Assembly: GCF_025642155.1 (NCBI RefSeq)
Contig: NZ_CP106798.1
Span: forward strand, 6,882,001-6,946,000
DNA from: Streptomyces sp. HUAS 15-9
Lineage (GTDB): Bacteria > Actinomycetota > Actinomycetes > Streptomycetales > Streptomycetaceae
Direction: 5' to 3'
Length of the DNA stretch: 64,000 bases
The notes under the pieces are model-generated. The model was given only the letters and a program-made list of their open reading frames with translations, did not search any database and was not told the DNA's origin. The position numbers and the translations under genes are program-made. This document shows positions 33,965-43,531 of the stretch, one piece after another (position 1 is the stretch's first letter; the number at the start of each line of letters is the position of its first letter).

Positions 33965-35464
33965 GTGGGCACGCCCCACGACGGCCCGACGCGGGTGCCC
34001 CCGGGCACCGGGAACACCCGCGTCGTGCTCGACGGCCACGGACTCGACGTGCCCGGACTCGTCCGGCTCGCCGACGCGGCCGCCGAACCCGTCGTACCGC
34101 CCGAGGCCCTAGACCGGGTCCGCCGGGCCCGGGACAGCGCCGACCGCCTCGCCGGCACCGGCCGCCTCTACGGCCGCGGCACCGGCGTGGGCGCCCACCG
34201 CTCCGTCCCCGTCGAACCGGCCGACGAGACCGGCCACGGTCTGCGTCTCCTGCGCAGCCACGCGGGCGGCGCCGGACGGCTCGTCCCGCCGCGCCAGGCC
34301 CGCGCGATGCTGGCCGTGCGCGCCAACCAGCTCCTCGCCGGCGGCTCCGGCATCCACCCCACATGGGTGACCGCCCTCACCGAGGCGCTGCGCCTCGGCG
34401 TCCACCCCGCGATCAACGAGTACGGCGGTCTCGGCACCGGCGACCTCACGGCGCTCGCCCAGACCGGCCTGACCCTGCTCGGCGAACGCCCCTGGCTGAC
34501 CGCCGTACCGGAGGACACGACGGGCATGCCCGCGCCCGTGACCCTGCGCCCCGGCGACGCCCTCGCGCTGCTCAGCAGCAACGCCCTGGCCCTGGCCGGT
34601 GCCGCGCTCGCCGCTCACGGGACCGACGTCCTGCTGCGGGCCACGCACGCCGTCGCCGCGCTCTCCCTCGCCGCCGTCTCCGGCTCCCCGGAGGCGTACG
34701 CCGCCCCCGTGCACGCCCTGCGCCCCTACCCGGGACCAGCCCAGGCGGCGGCCGAGGTACGGCGGCTGCTCGGCTGGCCCGACCGGCCCCTCACCGGCGG
34801 CCGCCGCATACAGGACCCGTACGGCTTCCGTGCCTTCCCACAGGTGCACGGCGCCGCCCTCGACGCCTGCGCCGCACTGCGCCGGATCGTCGAGGTGGAG
34901 GTCAACTGCCCCACCGAGAACCCCGTCCTGACCCCGGACGGCCACGCCTACCACCACGGCGGCTTCTTCGCGGCGCCGCTGGGCCTGGCCCTGGACGGCC
35001 TCAACCTGGCGATGCTCCAGACCGCCCAGCTCTCCGCCGCCCGCCTGACCGCCCTCGGCCGCCCCGACCTCACCGGCCTGCCCGCCTACCTCACCGCCGG
35101 ACCCGCGAGCAGCTCCGGCACGATGATCCTGGAGTACACCGCCAACTCCGCTCTCGCCGACCTGCGTTCATGCGCCGTACCCGCCTCCGCCGGGCATGCC
35201 GTCGTCTCCCAGGGCCTGGAGGAGGCCGCCAGCTTCGCCGGCCAGGCCGCCCGCCAGACCGAGCGCGCCACGACCGCCTACGCGACAGTCCTGGCCTGCG
35301 AACTGGTCACCGCCGTACGGGCACTGCGCCTGAGCCGAGTCCCCCCGGCGATCCCCGCCTTCACCGCAGCGGCCACCGCCCTCCTACCGAACACCGAGGA
35401 CCGCCCACTCACGGGCGACGTGACCACGGCGATGGAACTCCTGTCCGTGCTTGCCGAGTTGTGA
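33965..35464 (+). CDS. Aromatic amino acid lyase homologue without the MIO tripeptide
   Basis: The 499-aa product has the fold and most active-site landmarks of histidine/phenylalanine ammonia-lyases: Tyr69 (LYGRGTGVG), RANQLLAGGSGI, QDPYGFRAFPQVHGAALD, a TENPV stretch, HHGGFF and EYTANSALADLRS. The MIO-forming motif, normally GASGDL, is Gly157-Thr158-Gly159 here (GGLGTGDL), so the serine needed for MIO is replaced by threonine. The usual ING loop is also altered (LLSSNALA). It may have lost lyase activity, use another chemistry, or form an atypical cofactor. It starts with GTG 10 bp after the osmoprotectant-binding protein gene, so the two are probably one transcript. It is not the hutH of histidine catabolism. 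Confidence 0.8.
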   Translation: MGTPHDGPTRVPPGTGNTRVVLDGHGLDVPGLVRLADAAAEPVVPPEALDRVRRARDSADRLAGTGRLYGRGTGVGAHRSVPVEPADETGHGLRLLRSHAGGAGRLVPPRQARAMLAVRANQLLAGGSGIHPTWVTALTEALRLGVHPAINEYGGLGTGDLTALAQTGLTLLGERPWLTAVPEDTTGMPAPVTLRPGDALALLSSNALALAGAALAAHGTDVLLRATHAVAALSLAAVSGSPEAYAAPVHALRPYPGPAQAAAEVRRLLGWPDRPLTGGRRIQDPYGFRAFPQVHGAALDACAALRRIVEVEVNCPTENPVLTPDGHAYHHGGFFAAPLGLALDGLNLAMLQTAQLSAARLTALGRPDLTGLPAYLTAGPASSSGTMILEYTANSALADLRSCAVPASAGHAVVSQGLEEAASFAGQAARQTERATTAYATVLACELVTAVRALRLSRVPPAIPAFTAAATALLPNTEDRPLTGDVTTAMELLSVLAEL

Positions 35465-35518
35465 GCATTTTCTCCACCCGGACCGGATGATGGGGGCCAG
35501 GGCGTGTCGTGAACGGTC

Positions 35519-36991
35519 TCAGCCGTAGGTCAGGTTCGCGCAGGGGTTGTCGTCCGCCGAGCGGGCACCGCTTGCCACCGTGGACGGGACCGAGGTCGGG
35601 GCCGGAGAGGCGGAGGGGGCGGTGGCGTACGACTGGCCGAGGACGACGTTGATTCTTGCCGCCCCGATCGGCTCCAACTGGGCGCCCGGGAACACCTGGG
35701 CCACGGTGTGTGCCTGCGCCGCCAGGCCGGGGCCGTACTCGACGACCGTGGTGGCGTGGTCCTGGGTGGTGGCCGTCGCGGTGCCGGTGACCGTGAAACC
35801 GTCTGCGGTGAGGTCGGCGGCGCCCCGGGCGGCCAGGCCGGGCACGGCGGTGCCGTTGTAGACGGCGACGTCGATGCCGGAACCGGAGACCGGGGCGGCG
35901 GAGGGGGAAGGGGAGGGCTGGGGGGCCTTCTTACCGTCGGCGTTCTTGCCGTCGATCGTGCGGTCGGCCTTGAGCGCGGCCCACAGCGCGTTCGCGTCGG
36001 GCTCCACGACGGCGACGCGTGACCCCTCGTACCGCCAGGGGATGGTCACGAACTTGGTGTTGTGCAGGTCTATGTCCTTCAGCGACATCGCGAAGGAGAT
36101 GAGCTTGTCGGCGGTGCCGAGCCCGGTGTCCACCGTCAGCGACCTGGTCGCGGCGTCGGCCAGCGGCAGCAGCTTGGTGGGGGTCAGCCCCTTGCTCTTG
36201 ACCTCCTTCAACAGGCTTGCCACGAAGGCCTGCTGGCGTTTGATACGGCCGATGTCGGAGCCGTCGCCGATCCCGTGCCGGATGCGCACATAGTCCAGGG
36301 CCCGCTGCCCGGAGACGGTCTGCTCGCCCTTCTTGAACAGCAGCTCTCCGCGGGTGGTGCGGTGGGGGTTGAGGTCGTTCTCGTACACGTCGCCCGGCAC
36401 GCACACCTTGACGCCGCCCACCACCTCGGTCAGGGCCGCGAAACCCTTGAAGTCGACGACGACGGTGTGGTCGACCCGCAGTCCGGTCAGCTTCTCGACG
36501 GTGTTCTGGGTGCAGGCGGGGTTGCCCTTGTCGGTCTCGCCCACGGAGAAGGCCGCGTTGAACATCGTGTCGGCCTGGGTCTTCGTCCAGCTGCCGTCGG
36601 GGAGTTCGCACGGCGGGACGGTGACCAGGGTGTCGCGGGGGATGGAGACCGCGAGGGCGTGCTTGTGGTCGGCGTATATGTGCAGCAGGAAGGTCGTGTC
36701 GGAGCGGCCTATGTCGTCCTTGTTGCCGCCGCCCAGGGCCGCGTTGCCGTCGGTGCGCCCGTCGGAGCCGATGACCAGGACGTTCTCACCCTTGGACGAG
36801 CCCGCCGCGGGACGGTTGTCGGAGAGGCCGCCCGAGTCGAACGTGTTGATGTTCCCGTTCAGCTTCAGATACAGCCAGCCGGCCCCGCCCGCGACGAGCA
36901 CGAGCAGGGACAGGCAGACGGCGAGCGCGGTCCGTATCCGGCCGCCGGGGCGGCGCCGCCGTTCCCTGGCGCTCCTGCTGGCGATGGTCAT
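35519..36991 (-). CDS. LytR-CpsA-Psr family wall polymer ligase
   Basis: The 490-aa product has a short basic N-terminus, one membrane helix at about residues 22-42, an LCP domain at about 75-330 (IGSDGRTD, RSDTTFLLHI, SIPRDTLV, DFKGFAALTEVVGGV, YVRIRHGIGDGSDIGRIKRQQAF) and a LytR_C domain at about 395-470 (VAVYNGTAVPGLAARGAADL). LCP enzymes attach teichoic acids or other glycopolymers to peptidoglycan outside the cell. The ATG at 36991 follows GAGAGGG. It converges on the lyase homologue with 54 bp between and is divergent from the peptidase E gene. Confidence 0.92.
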   Translation of the reverse strand: MTIASRSARERRRRPGGRIRTALAVCLSLLVLVAGGAGWLYLKLNGNINTFDSGGLSDNRPAAGSSKGENVLVIGSDGRTDGNAALGGGNKDDIGRSDTTFLLHIYADHKHALAVSIPRDTLVTVPPCELPDGSWTKTQADTMFNAAFSVGETDKGNPACTQNTVEKLTGLRVDHTVVVDFKGFAALTEVVGGVKVCVPGDVYENDLNPHRTTRGELLFKKGEQTVSGQRALDYVRIRHGIGDGSDIGRIKRQQAFVASLLKEVKSKGLTPTKLLPLADAATRSLTVDTGLGTADKLISFAMSLKDIDLHNTKFVTIPWRYEGSRVAVVEPDANALWAALKADRTIDGKNADGKKAPQPSPSPSAAPVSGSGIDVAVYNGTAVPGLAARGAADLTADGFTVTGTATATTQDHATTVVEYGPGLAAQAHTVAQVFPGAQLEPIGAARINVVLGQSYATAPSASPAPTSVPSTVASGARSADDNPCANLTYG

Positions 36992-37100
36992 CGACGCCCT
37001 CTCACGGTCTCCACCCCGGGTTGTACAAGCTGCGCAATGTAGCAACCGTCGGTGAGGGGGAAACGTAAGAAAGAAAGAGGAGGGCGCCGGCATCCGCACC

Positions 37101-37835
37101 GTGCCTGCCTCCGAACCCACCATCCTCGCCACCTCCGGCGGACACCGCGTGGGCGGCCGGACCATGGTCGAGTTCGACGCGCTGGTCCATCACGCGGTGG
37201 ACCTCTCGGGCGTCCACGGCCGTCCGCCGCGGGTCATGTACGTCGGTACGGCGATAGGCGACGCCGAGCACTTCACCGCCCGTATGTCGGAGGCGGCGCG
37301 GGTGGCGGGGTTCGATCTGACCCCGCTCCACCTCTTCCCGATGCCCAACCTGGACGACGTCGAGGGCGCGGTCCTCGCGCAGGACGTCGTGTGGGTCATG
37401 GGCGGTTCGGTGGCCAATCTGCTGGCCGTGCGGCGGGTGCACGGCCTGGACCGGATCATGCGCCGGGCCTGGGAGCCGGGTGTCGTGCTCAGCGGGGTCA
37501 GCGCCGGGTCCCTCTGCTGGTTCCGGGGCGGCACCACCGACTCCTTCGGCCCCGAACTCCGCCCGCTCACCGACGCGCTCGGCTTCCTGCCGTACGGCAA
37601 CGGCGTTCACTACGACACCGACAGGGGCCGCCGCCCCCTGGTCCACCGGCTGGTGGCCGACGGCACCCTGCCCACCACGCACTGCACGGACGACGGCGTC
37701 GGCCTGGTCTACCGGGGCACGGAGCTCTCCGAGGCGGTCACCGAGATCCCGGGCAAGGGCGCGTACGTCGTCCTGCGGGACGGCGACACCGTGGTGGAGG
37801 AACGCCTCGAACCCCGGCTGCTGCCGGGGGTGTGA
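37101..37835 (+). CDS. Peptidase E (S51 family) homologue
   Basis: The 244-aa product has the S51 fold with the nucleophile elbow GVSAGSLCW (Ser in GxSAGS), preceded by DVVWVMGGSVANLL and followed by THCTDDGVGLVY. S51 enzymes include Asp-X dipeptidase and cyanophycinase. The substrate here is not determined; residues that would mark cyanophycinase are not evident. It starts with GTG at 37101 and converges on the DUF6114 gene with 16 bp between. Confidence 0.87.
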   Translation: MPASEPTILATSGGHRVGGRTMVEFDALVHHAVDLSGVHGRPPRVMYVGTAIGDAEHFTARMSEAARVAGFDLTPLHLFPMPNLDDVEGAVLAQDVVWVMGGSVANLLAVRRVHGLDRIMRRAWEPGVVLSGVSAGSLCWFRGGTTDSFGPELRPLTDALGFLPYGNGVHYDTDRGRRPLVHRLVADGTLPTTHCTDDGVGLVYRGTELSEAVTEIPGKGAYVVLRDGDTVVEERLEPRLLPGV

Positions 37836-37851
37836 GACGGGCGCCGCGGGC

Positions 37852-38310
37852 TCACGCCGGTTCGGCCGTGTCCTCCGCGAGGGCGGGCGCCGTCGCCCGG
37901 GCCGCCTCCTGCTCGCGTCGGCGGCGGCGTCGGCTCACCCGGGGCTCCTGGTCCGGCAGCCAGCCGAAGGTGAGGCTGCTGCCGATGAGGCCGAGCAGGA
38001 GGCCGATGAAGAAGCCGCCGAGGTTGGAGGTGAGCCAGGTGGCCAGGGAGGCCAGGACACCGATGAGGGAGTAGAAGATCCGCTGGGCCGGGCTGAACAG
38101 GGTCAGCAGGCCGCACAGCAGCATCACGGTCGGCAGCAGATAGCCCGCCAGGCCCTGCATGCCGACATGCATGACGACCTTCATCGACGCCTTCATGGTG
38201 AGCAGGACCTCCGCCCCGCCCAGGGTGAGCAACAGCCCGCCCCAGAACGGACGGCGGGCCCGCCAGCGCCGGAAGGCGGGCCGCATCCCCTGCGGTGACC
38301 GGCCGGTCAT
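37852..38310 (-). CDS. DUF6114 membrane protein
   Basis: The 152-aa product has about three to four membrane helices (WGGLLLTLGGAEVLL, LLPTVMLLCGLLTLFS, IFYSLIGVLASLATW, LGGFFIGLLLGLIG) and an Arg-rich cytoplasmic end. Its start overlaps the stop of the DUF6230 gene (ATGA). The DUF6230/DUF6114 pair is common in actinomycetes. The function is unknown; the pairing suggests a membrane partner for the DUF6230 protein. Confidence 0.85.
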   Translation of the reverse strand: MTGRSPQGMRPAFRRWRARRPFWGGLLLTLGGAEVLLTMKASMKVVMHVGMQGLAGYLLPTVMLLCGLLTLFSPAQRIFYSLIGVLASLATWLTSNLGGFFIGLLLGLIGSSLTFGWLPDQEPRVSRRRRRREQEAARATAPALAEDTAEPA

Positions 38311-38972
38311 CAGCAGGCCGAGTCGCTGAAGCCGAGTTTCAGCCCCGGCAGCTTGAACACGCCGGCGGTGGTGGCGTAGTTGGTCTGCCGCAGGTTGCCG
38401 ATGTGCACGGTGTCGGCCTGCTGGCTGAAGACACCGATCGGGCCCTTCACCCCGGCCTTGGTCAGCGTGCTGGCGTCGTTGCCGATCTCGATGTTGTCGA
38501 ACGAGGCCTCGCCCGACAGCTCGGTGGAGTCGGTGGTCAGGTCCGTCGCCGTCACCTTGTCCTTGCCGCCGCCCGCGGTGATCTTCAGATTGATGCCACC
38601 GAGGTCGACGCTCTGGCACAGCTTGGTGAGCGTGGCGTTCTTGATCGCGGAGGTGACCACCAGCACCTGACCGCCCGTGTCACCCGTGTTCGGGCTTCCC
38701 TCGGCCATGTTGTCGAGGTTGCCGAACTGCTCGAAGCCGGTGCCGTCGAGATTGGTCGCCGTGACCGTGAACGGCATGCCGGAGATGGCGAACTGGACAC
38801 CCAGCGCGCCCTCCGCGGTGAGCACCGCGAGGCCCGCGACGGCCAGCGTGGCCGGCACGGCCAGCACGGCGGCGCGGCGCAGCCGGACCCGGCCGCGTCT
38901 GTCAATACCTTCGGTGATGTCCCGGGAACCGCTTTCCGGGTTCTCGGGGATGTTGTCGGCGGACGAGGCCAT
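38310..38972 (-). CDS. DUF6230 cell-surface protein
   Basis: The 220-aa product has one hydrophobic helix near residues 25-45 (AAVLAVPATLAVAGLAVLTAEGALG) and an extracytoplasmic beta-rich domain (QFAISGMPFTVTATNLDGTGF, LCQSVDLGGINLKITAGG, GEASFDNIEIGNDAS, TVHIGNLRQTNYATTAG). It ends in Cys. The ATG at 38972 follows GGGAG about 9 nt upstream. A near-consensus promoter lies at 39115-39144. Its function is unknown, but translational coupling to DUF6114 indicates a joint role at the envelope. Confidence 0.85.
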   Translation of the reverse strand: MASSADNIPENPESGSRDITEGIDRRGRVRLRRAAVLAVPATLAVAGLAVLTAEGALGVQFAISGMPFTVTATNLDGTGFEQFGNLDNMAEGSPNTGDTGGQVLVVTSAIKNATLTKLCQSVDLGGINLKITAGGGKDKVTATDLTTDSTELSGEASFDNIEIGNDASTLTKAGVKGPIGVFSQQADTVHIGNLRQTNYATTAGVFKLPGLKLGFSDSAC

Positions 38973-40228
<1,256 letters not shown>

Positions 40229-40246
40229 CGCACCGAACCCCGGCGT

Positions 40247-41191
40247 TCAGCGCCGGCGCAGTCTCAGCACGAGGGCGGCGCCCCCGGTGAGCACCAGCAC
40301 CGCGGCGGCGCCGCCCGCAATCAGCGGCGCGGACGGACCCGAGCCGGTCGCGGTGTCGGAGGCGACCGGCGTGCTGTCGGTGGTGGTGCCCTCGGCCGAG
40401 GCCGACTGCGGGGCGGCCGCCACCGGGGTCGACGGGGTCGCGGCGCTCTTCGAGGACGTCGAACGGCTCGGCTCCGCGCTCCTCGACGGACCGGAGCTCT
40501 CCTGCTTCTTCGCCGGACCGCCCGCCCCGCCCGCCTCGTCCGACGCCTTGGCGGCCTTGGAGATCACCACGTCGGAACACGAGTAGTAGGTGTCCGACGT
40601 GCTGCTGTTCTGCCAGATGGTGTAGAGCACCTGACGGCCCGTCCGGTCCGACGGCAGCTTCGCGGTGAAGTGGTACGCCCCGTTGGTCAGGGCCGGGTCG
40701 GTGACCTGGGCGAAGGGCCGCGCGGGCAGGTCGGACCACTTCAGCGGCCCGGCCGGATCGTAGCCGGGCTTGGTCAGATACAGCTTGAACGTTCCCGTGT
40801 GCGCGATCGTCGAGGCGTACGTCATCGTCAGCCGCGCGCCCGGGGCCAGCCGCGTCGACGGCCAGTCCGCGCGGGCCAGGTCGAGGCCCTTGTAGGCGGG
40901 CAGTCCTCCGCTGCACAGCTTGCCGTCCGGAATCAGCTGCCGGTCCCGGCCGTCGACTCCCGCCACCCGCAGGTTGTCCCACGCCACGAAGGACGTGCCG
41001 TTCGCGGCGATCGCCGCCCGGCAGGCCGCCGTCGAGGCGCTGCCGCCGCTGGGGGAGCAGGCGTACACCCGGCTGACCGGATCCGTCGGCGCGCCGTGCG
41101 CCAGGGCGGGCTCCGCCGCCCACAAAGAGAGCAGGGCCGAGGCCGCGACGGCGGCCCCCGTGACCCTGAGGTGTGCGGTCATCCGAGTCAT
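40247..41191 (-). CDS. AA10 lytic polysaccharide monooxygenase with C-terminal membrane anchor
   Basis: The 314-aa product has a signal peptide ending AEPALA, so His32 becomes the mature N-terminal residue (HGAPTDPVSR), the first half of the copper histidine brace. The second His is in IAHTGTFKLYLT. The domain ends YYSCSDV, where the residue usually Phe at the copper axial position is Tyr in either possible alignment. A Ser/Thr/Pro-rich linker and a C-terminal membrane helix (APLIAGGAAAVLVLTGGAALVL) followed by Arg residues tether it to the cell. AA10 enzymes cleave chitin or cellulose oxidatively. The anchor suggests work at the cell's own surface glycans. The ATG at 41191 follows GAGGAGA. 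Confidence 0.92.
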   Translation of the reverse strand: MTRMTAHLRVTGAAVAASALLSLWAAEPALAHGAPTDPVSRVYACSPSGGSASTAACRAAIAANGTSFVAWDNLRVAGVDGRDRQLIPDGKLCSGGLPAYKGLDLARADWPSTRLAPGARLTMTYASTIAHTGTFKLYLTKPGYDPAGPLKWSDLPARPFAQVTDPALTNGAYHFTAKLPSDRTGRQVLYTIWQNSSTSDTYYSCSDVVISKAAKASDEAGGAGGPAKKQESSGPSRSAEPSRSTSSKSAATPSTPVAAAPQSASAEGTTTDSTPVASDTATGSGPSAPLIAGGAAAVLVLTGGAALVLRLRRR

Positions 41192-41328
41192 CCGGGACGT
41201 CTCCTCGGCCGGCGCTGGAACGGTCTGTTCCGTGCAGTACGGAAACGACCCCCGTCCCGTTCACATCACGGCCCACATCACGGCCGCACAGTACGGCCGG
41301 TCCTCGCGAAAGCGACCAAGAGTCAACG

Positions 41329-41342
41329 ACCGACCGGTCCGT
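41329..41342. promoter_or_regulatory. ARE-like palindrome ACCGACCGGTCCGT
   Basis: The 14-bp site is a near-perfect palindrome (one mismatched pair) around ACCGGT, followed by TTTTGA seven bases later. From memory, BarA/ArpA-type autoregulatory elements have a central ACCGGT with a T-rich right flank. It lies about 140 bp upstream of the LPMO start and 315 bp upstream of cprB, so it could link either gene to a gamma-butyrolactone-type receptor. Confidence 0.35.
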
Positions 41343-41607
41343 CTGTTTTGAGGTCCCGTCGAGGGCCCATTGAGAACGGGCCGCCCGCCTCGTATCGTGG
41401 CGATCACCGGTGTGATGGCCCGTCGGCCGCCAAAGCCTCCGGAAATACGGGAGACGTCGAGGGAGGGACGTACTTTGACTTCGTCCGTTTGTGGGGGATC
41501 GATGGTGGCGACGGTCGTCCACACATCAGTTACACGTGTCGACCACTCGCCCCGAACACCCGACTCCCGTTCTCTCAGGGTGAGCTATCGTATGCGAGGG
41601 GTAAAAA

Positions 41608-41629
41608 ACAAACGGCACGTCCCGTTCGT
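41608..41629. promoter_or_regulatory. CprB-type operator upstream of cprB
   Basis: The 22-bp site has half-sites ACAAACGG (left) and CCCGTTCGT (right). With flanking bases it extends to a 26-bp inverted repeat at 41606-41631 (AAACAAACGG and CCGTTCGTTT, 9 of 10 paired). The published CprB consensus, as I recall it, has half-sites ACATACGGG and CCCCGTTTAT, matching at about 17 of 22 positions. It ends 26 bp before the cprB start codon, which is the expected place for autorepression. Confidence 0.6.
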
Positions 41630-41655
41630 TTCTGACCGCAAGGAGTGTCCAGTCG

Positions 41656-42303
41656 ATGGCGAGGCAGTTACGCGCCGAGCAGACCCGAGCAACGATCATC
41701 ACAGCCGCAGCCGACCTGTTCGACCGTCAGGGCTACGAATCCACCAGTCTGAGTGACATCGTCGAACACGCCCAGGTCACCAAGGGGGCGCTGTACTTCC
41801 ACTTCGCCGCCAAGGAGGATCTGGCGTACGCCATCATGGAGCTCCAGTCCAGGGCGTCGCGGCAGGTGCTGAGAGAAGTGGAGAGCCGGACCTGCTCCTC
41901 GCTGGAGGCCCTGATGCGCACCACGTTCGGGATCGCCCGGCTCGCCGTCGAGGGCCCCATCCCCCGGGCGGGGCTCCGCCTGGCCACCGCGGAGGTCGCC
42001 GTACGGCCGCCGCTGCGGCATCCCTTCGCCGAGTGGCTGGAGCTGGCCACCCGCAAACTCCTCGGAGCCGTCAGGGAGTCCGATGTGCACCCGGACATAG
42101 ACATCGATGCCGTCGCTCACTCACTCGTGTATTTCTTCGTCGGCACCCGGGTCGCGGGCCGCTCCCTCGAGCCCGTCGCCCGACTGCCGCGCAGAGTCGC
42201 CGAGATGTGGCACCTCATGATCCGCGGCCTGGTCCCGGTGCCCCGGCGCGCCCGCTATCTGACCCTCGCCTCGCAGCTGGAGCGGGAGATCAGAACCGTC
42301 TGA
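41656..42303 (+). CDS. cprB: Gamma-butyrolactone-receptor-type TetR regulator, CprB homologue
   Basis: The 215-aa TetR-family repressor has helix-turn-helix residues at about 12-57 (IITAAADLFDRQGYESTSLSDIVEHAQVTKGALYFHFAAKEDLA) and a ligand domain of the ArpA/CprB type (SRTCSSLEALM, LRLATAEVAVRPPLRHPF, SLVYFFVGTRVAGRSLEP). These proteins repress antibiotic or developmental genes until a small lactone-type signal binds. Codon 5 (41668-41670) is TTA, so translation should depend on the bldA tRNA. AGGAG lies 10 nt before the ATG. The symbol rests on sequence pattern and on its place near geoA, as in S. coelicolor. Confidence 0.85.
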   Translation: MARQLRAEQTRATIITAAADLFDRQGYESTSLSDIVEHAQVTKGALYFHFAAKEDLAYAIMELQSRASRQVLREVESRTCSSLEALMRTTFGIARLAVEGPIPRAGLRLATAEVAVRPPLRHPFAEWLELATRKLLGAVRESDVHPDIDIDAVAHSLVYFFVGTRVAGRSLEPVARLPRRVAEMWHLMIRGLVPVPRRARYLTLASQLEREIRTV

Positions 42304-42325
42304 CGCGCGCGATACGGTGACGCGC

Positions 42326-43531
42326 ATGCCCGACACCTCCGCCGCGCCCGTGATCCTCGGCAACGAACCCGGTTCGTTCCCCCTCGGCGTGCTGGCCGAA
42401 CGGCACCCCGCCATCATCCGGCAGGTGCGGGACGCCTTTCCGTACGACCCCGAGCAGCACCGCGCGCTCGACGCGCTGCACAAGAGCTGCACCGAGGGCG
42501 TGATCGAGCCGCTCCCCGCCGACGCGCCCGACCGGGACCGATGGCGGGAGTGGGGCATGGACGCGTACACCGGCCGGTCCTGGTTCGACGTCCCCTGGCT
42601 GTGGTCCGAGAGCTATTTCTACCGCCGGCTCCTCGACGCGGTCGGTTTCTTCGGGCCCGGCGCCTGGCGGGGCATCGACCCCTTCCGCCCCTTCAAACTG
42701 GCCGAACTCGACGCCAGGGAGACGGACGAGGAACTGGCCGCGCTGGACGCGCTGGAGGACGGCCCGGCCCACGAGCGGGCGCCGGCCCTGCTGCACGGCT
42801 CGCTCTGGGGCAACCGCGCCGACCTCGGCTTCCGGCTGTCCGACGCCGGTGCCGAGGCCAAGGAGGCCGTGCCCGCCCTGGTCGCCGACGACAGCGAGAC
42901 CCTGTGGTCCCTGCTGCCGCCCTCCGGCACGGGCACCCTGTGCCTGGTCGCGGACAACGCGGGCCGCGAACTCGTCCCGGACCTGCTGCTGATCGCCCGC
43001 CTGCTCGCCGAGGGGCGTATCGGGCGGGCCGTGCTGCACGTCAAGCCGTACCCGTACTACGTCTCCGACGCCACGACCGCCGACGTGGTCGACGCCCTGC
43101 GCCGGCTCGTCTCGGCGCCGGGCGCGGCGGCCGCGTACGGGCGGCGTCTGTGGGCGGCCATGGCCGACGGCCGACTGGCCGTACGCGCCCACCCCTTCAC
43201 CTGCGCCCCGCTGCCGTACACGGACATGCCCGACGACCTCCGCGCGGAGTTCGCCGCGGCCACGCTGACGCTCTTCAAGGGCGACCTCAACTACCGGCGC
43301 ATGGTGGGCGACCGGCTGTGGCCCCCGACCACGCCCTTCCGGGACGTCACCGCCTACTTCCCCGGCCCGGTCGCCGCCCTGCGCACGCTCAAGTCCGATG
43401 TGATCACCGGCCTGGACGCCCGCACGGAGGCCGCCCTGGTCGCTGCCGAGGGACAGCGCTGGCGGACCGGTGGCACGCACGCACTGATTCAGGTCGATCC
43501 ACTCAATCCACGTACAGCGGAAGCGACTTGA
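42326..43531 (+). CDS. DUF89/ARMT1-like damage-control phosphatase family protein
   Basis: The 401-aa product has the DUF89 catalytic landmarks: LVADNAGRELVPDLLLI (Asp-Asn metal motif), VKPYPYYVSDAT and FKGDLNYRRMVGDR. The N-terminal helical domain ends SWFDVPWLWSESYFYRRLL. DUF89 enzymes are metal-dependent phosphatases that remove damaged sugar phosphates, and human ARMT1 has been described as a carboxyl methyltransferase. The start is the ATG at 42326, with GGTGA just ahead; a GTG at 42317 is also in frame. It begins 22 bp after cprB, so it may be in the same transcript, and it overlaps the convergent P450 gene by 29 bp. Confidence 0.87.
   Translation: MPDTSAAPVILGNEPGSFPLGVLAERHPAIIRQVRDAFPYDPEQHRALDALHKSCTEGVIEPLPADAPDRDRWREWGMDAYTGRSWFDVPWLWSESYFYRRLLDAVGFFGPGAWRGIDPFRPFKLAELDARETDEELAALDALEDGPAHERAPALLHGSLWGNRADLGFRLSDAGAEAKEAVPALVADDSETLWSLLPPSGTGTLCLVADNAGRELVPDLLLIARLLAEGRIGRAVLHVKPYPYYVSDATTADVVDALRRLVSAPGAAAAYGRRLWAAMADGRLAVRAHPFTCAPLPYTDMPDDLRAEFAAATLTLFKGDLNYRRMVGDRLWPPTTPFRDVTAYFPGPVAALRTLKSDVITGLDARTEAALVAAEGQRWRTGGTHALIQVDPLNPRTAEAT

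Larger units (their letters stand above)
41192..41655. other. 464-bp divergent region between LPMO and cprB with two ARE-like palindromes
   Basis: This region carries the promoters of the LPMO gene and cprB. It holds a 22-bp ARE-like palindrome just upstream of cprB (41608-41629) and a shorter one with the core ACCGACCGGTCCGT (41329-41342). No coding sequence with a plausible ribosome site was found in it. Confidence 0.5.

Noticed and set aside
33965..35464. Annotation as histidine ammonia-lyase HutH of histidine catabolism
   Set aside because: The MIO-forming Ser is absent, the INGT loop is altered, and no other hut gene is nearby.
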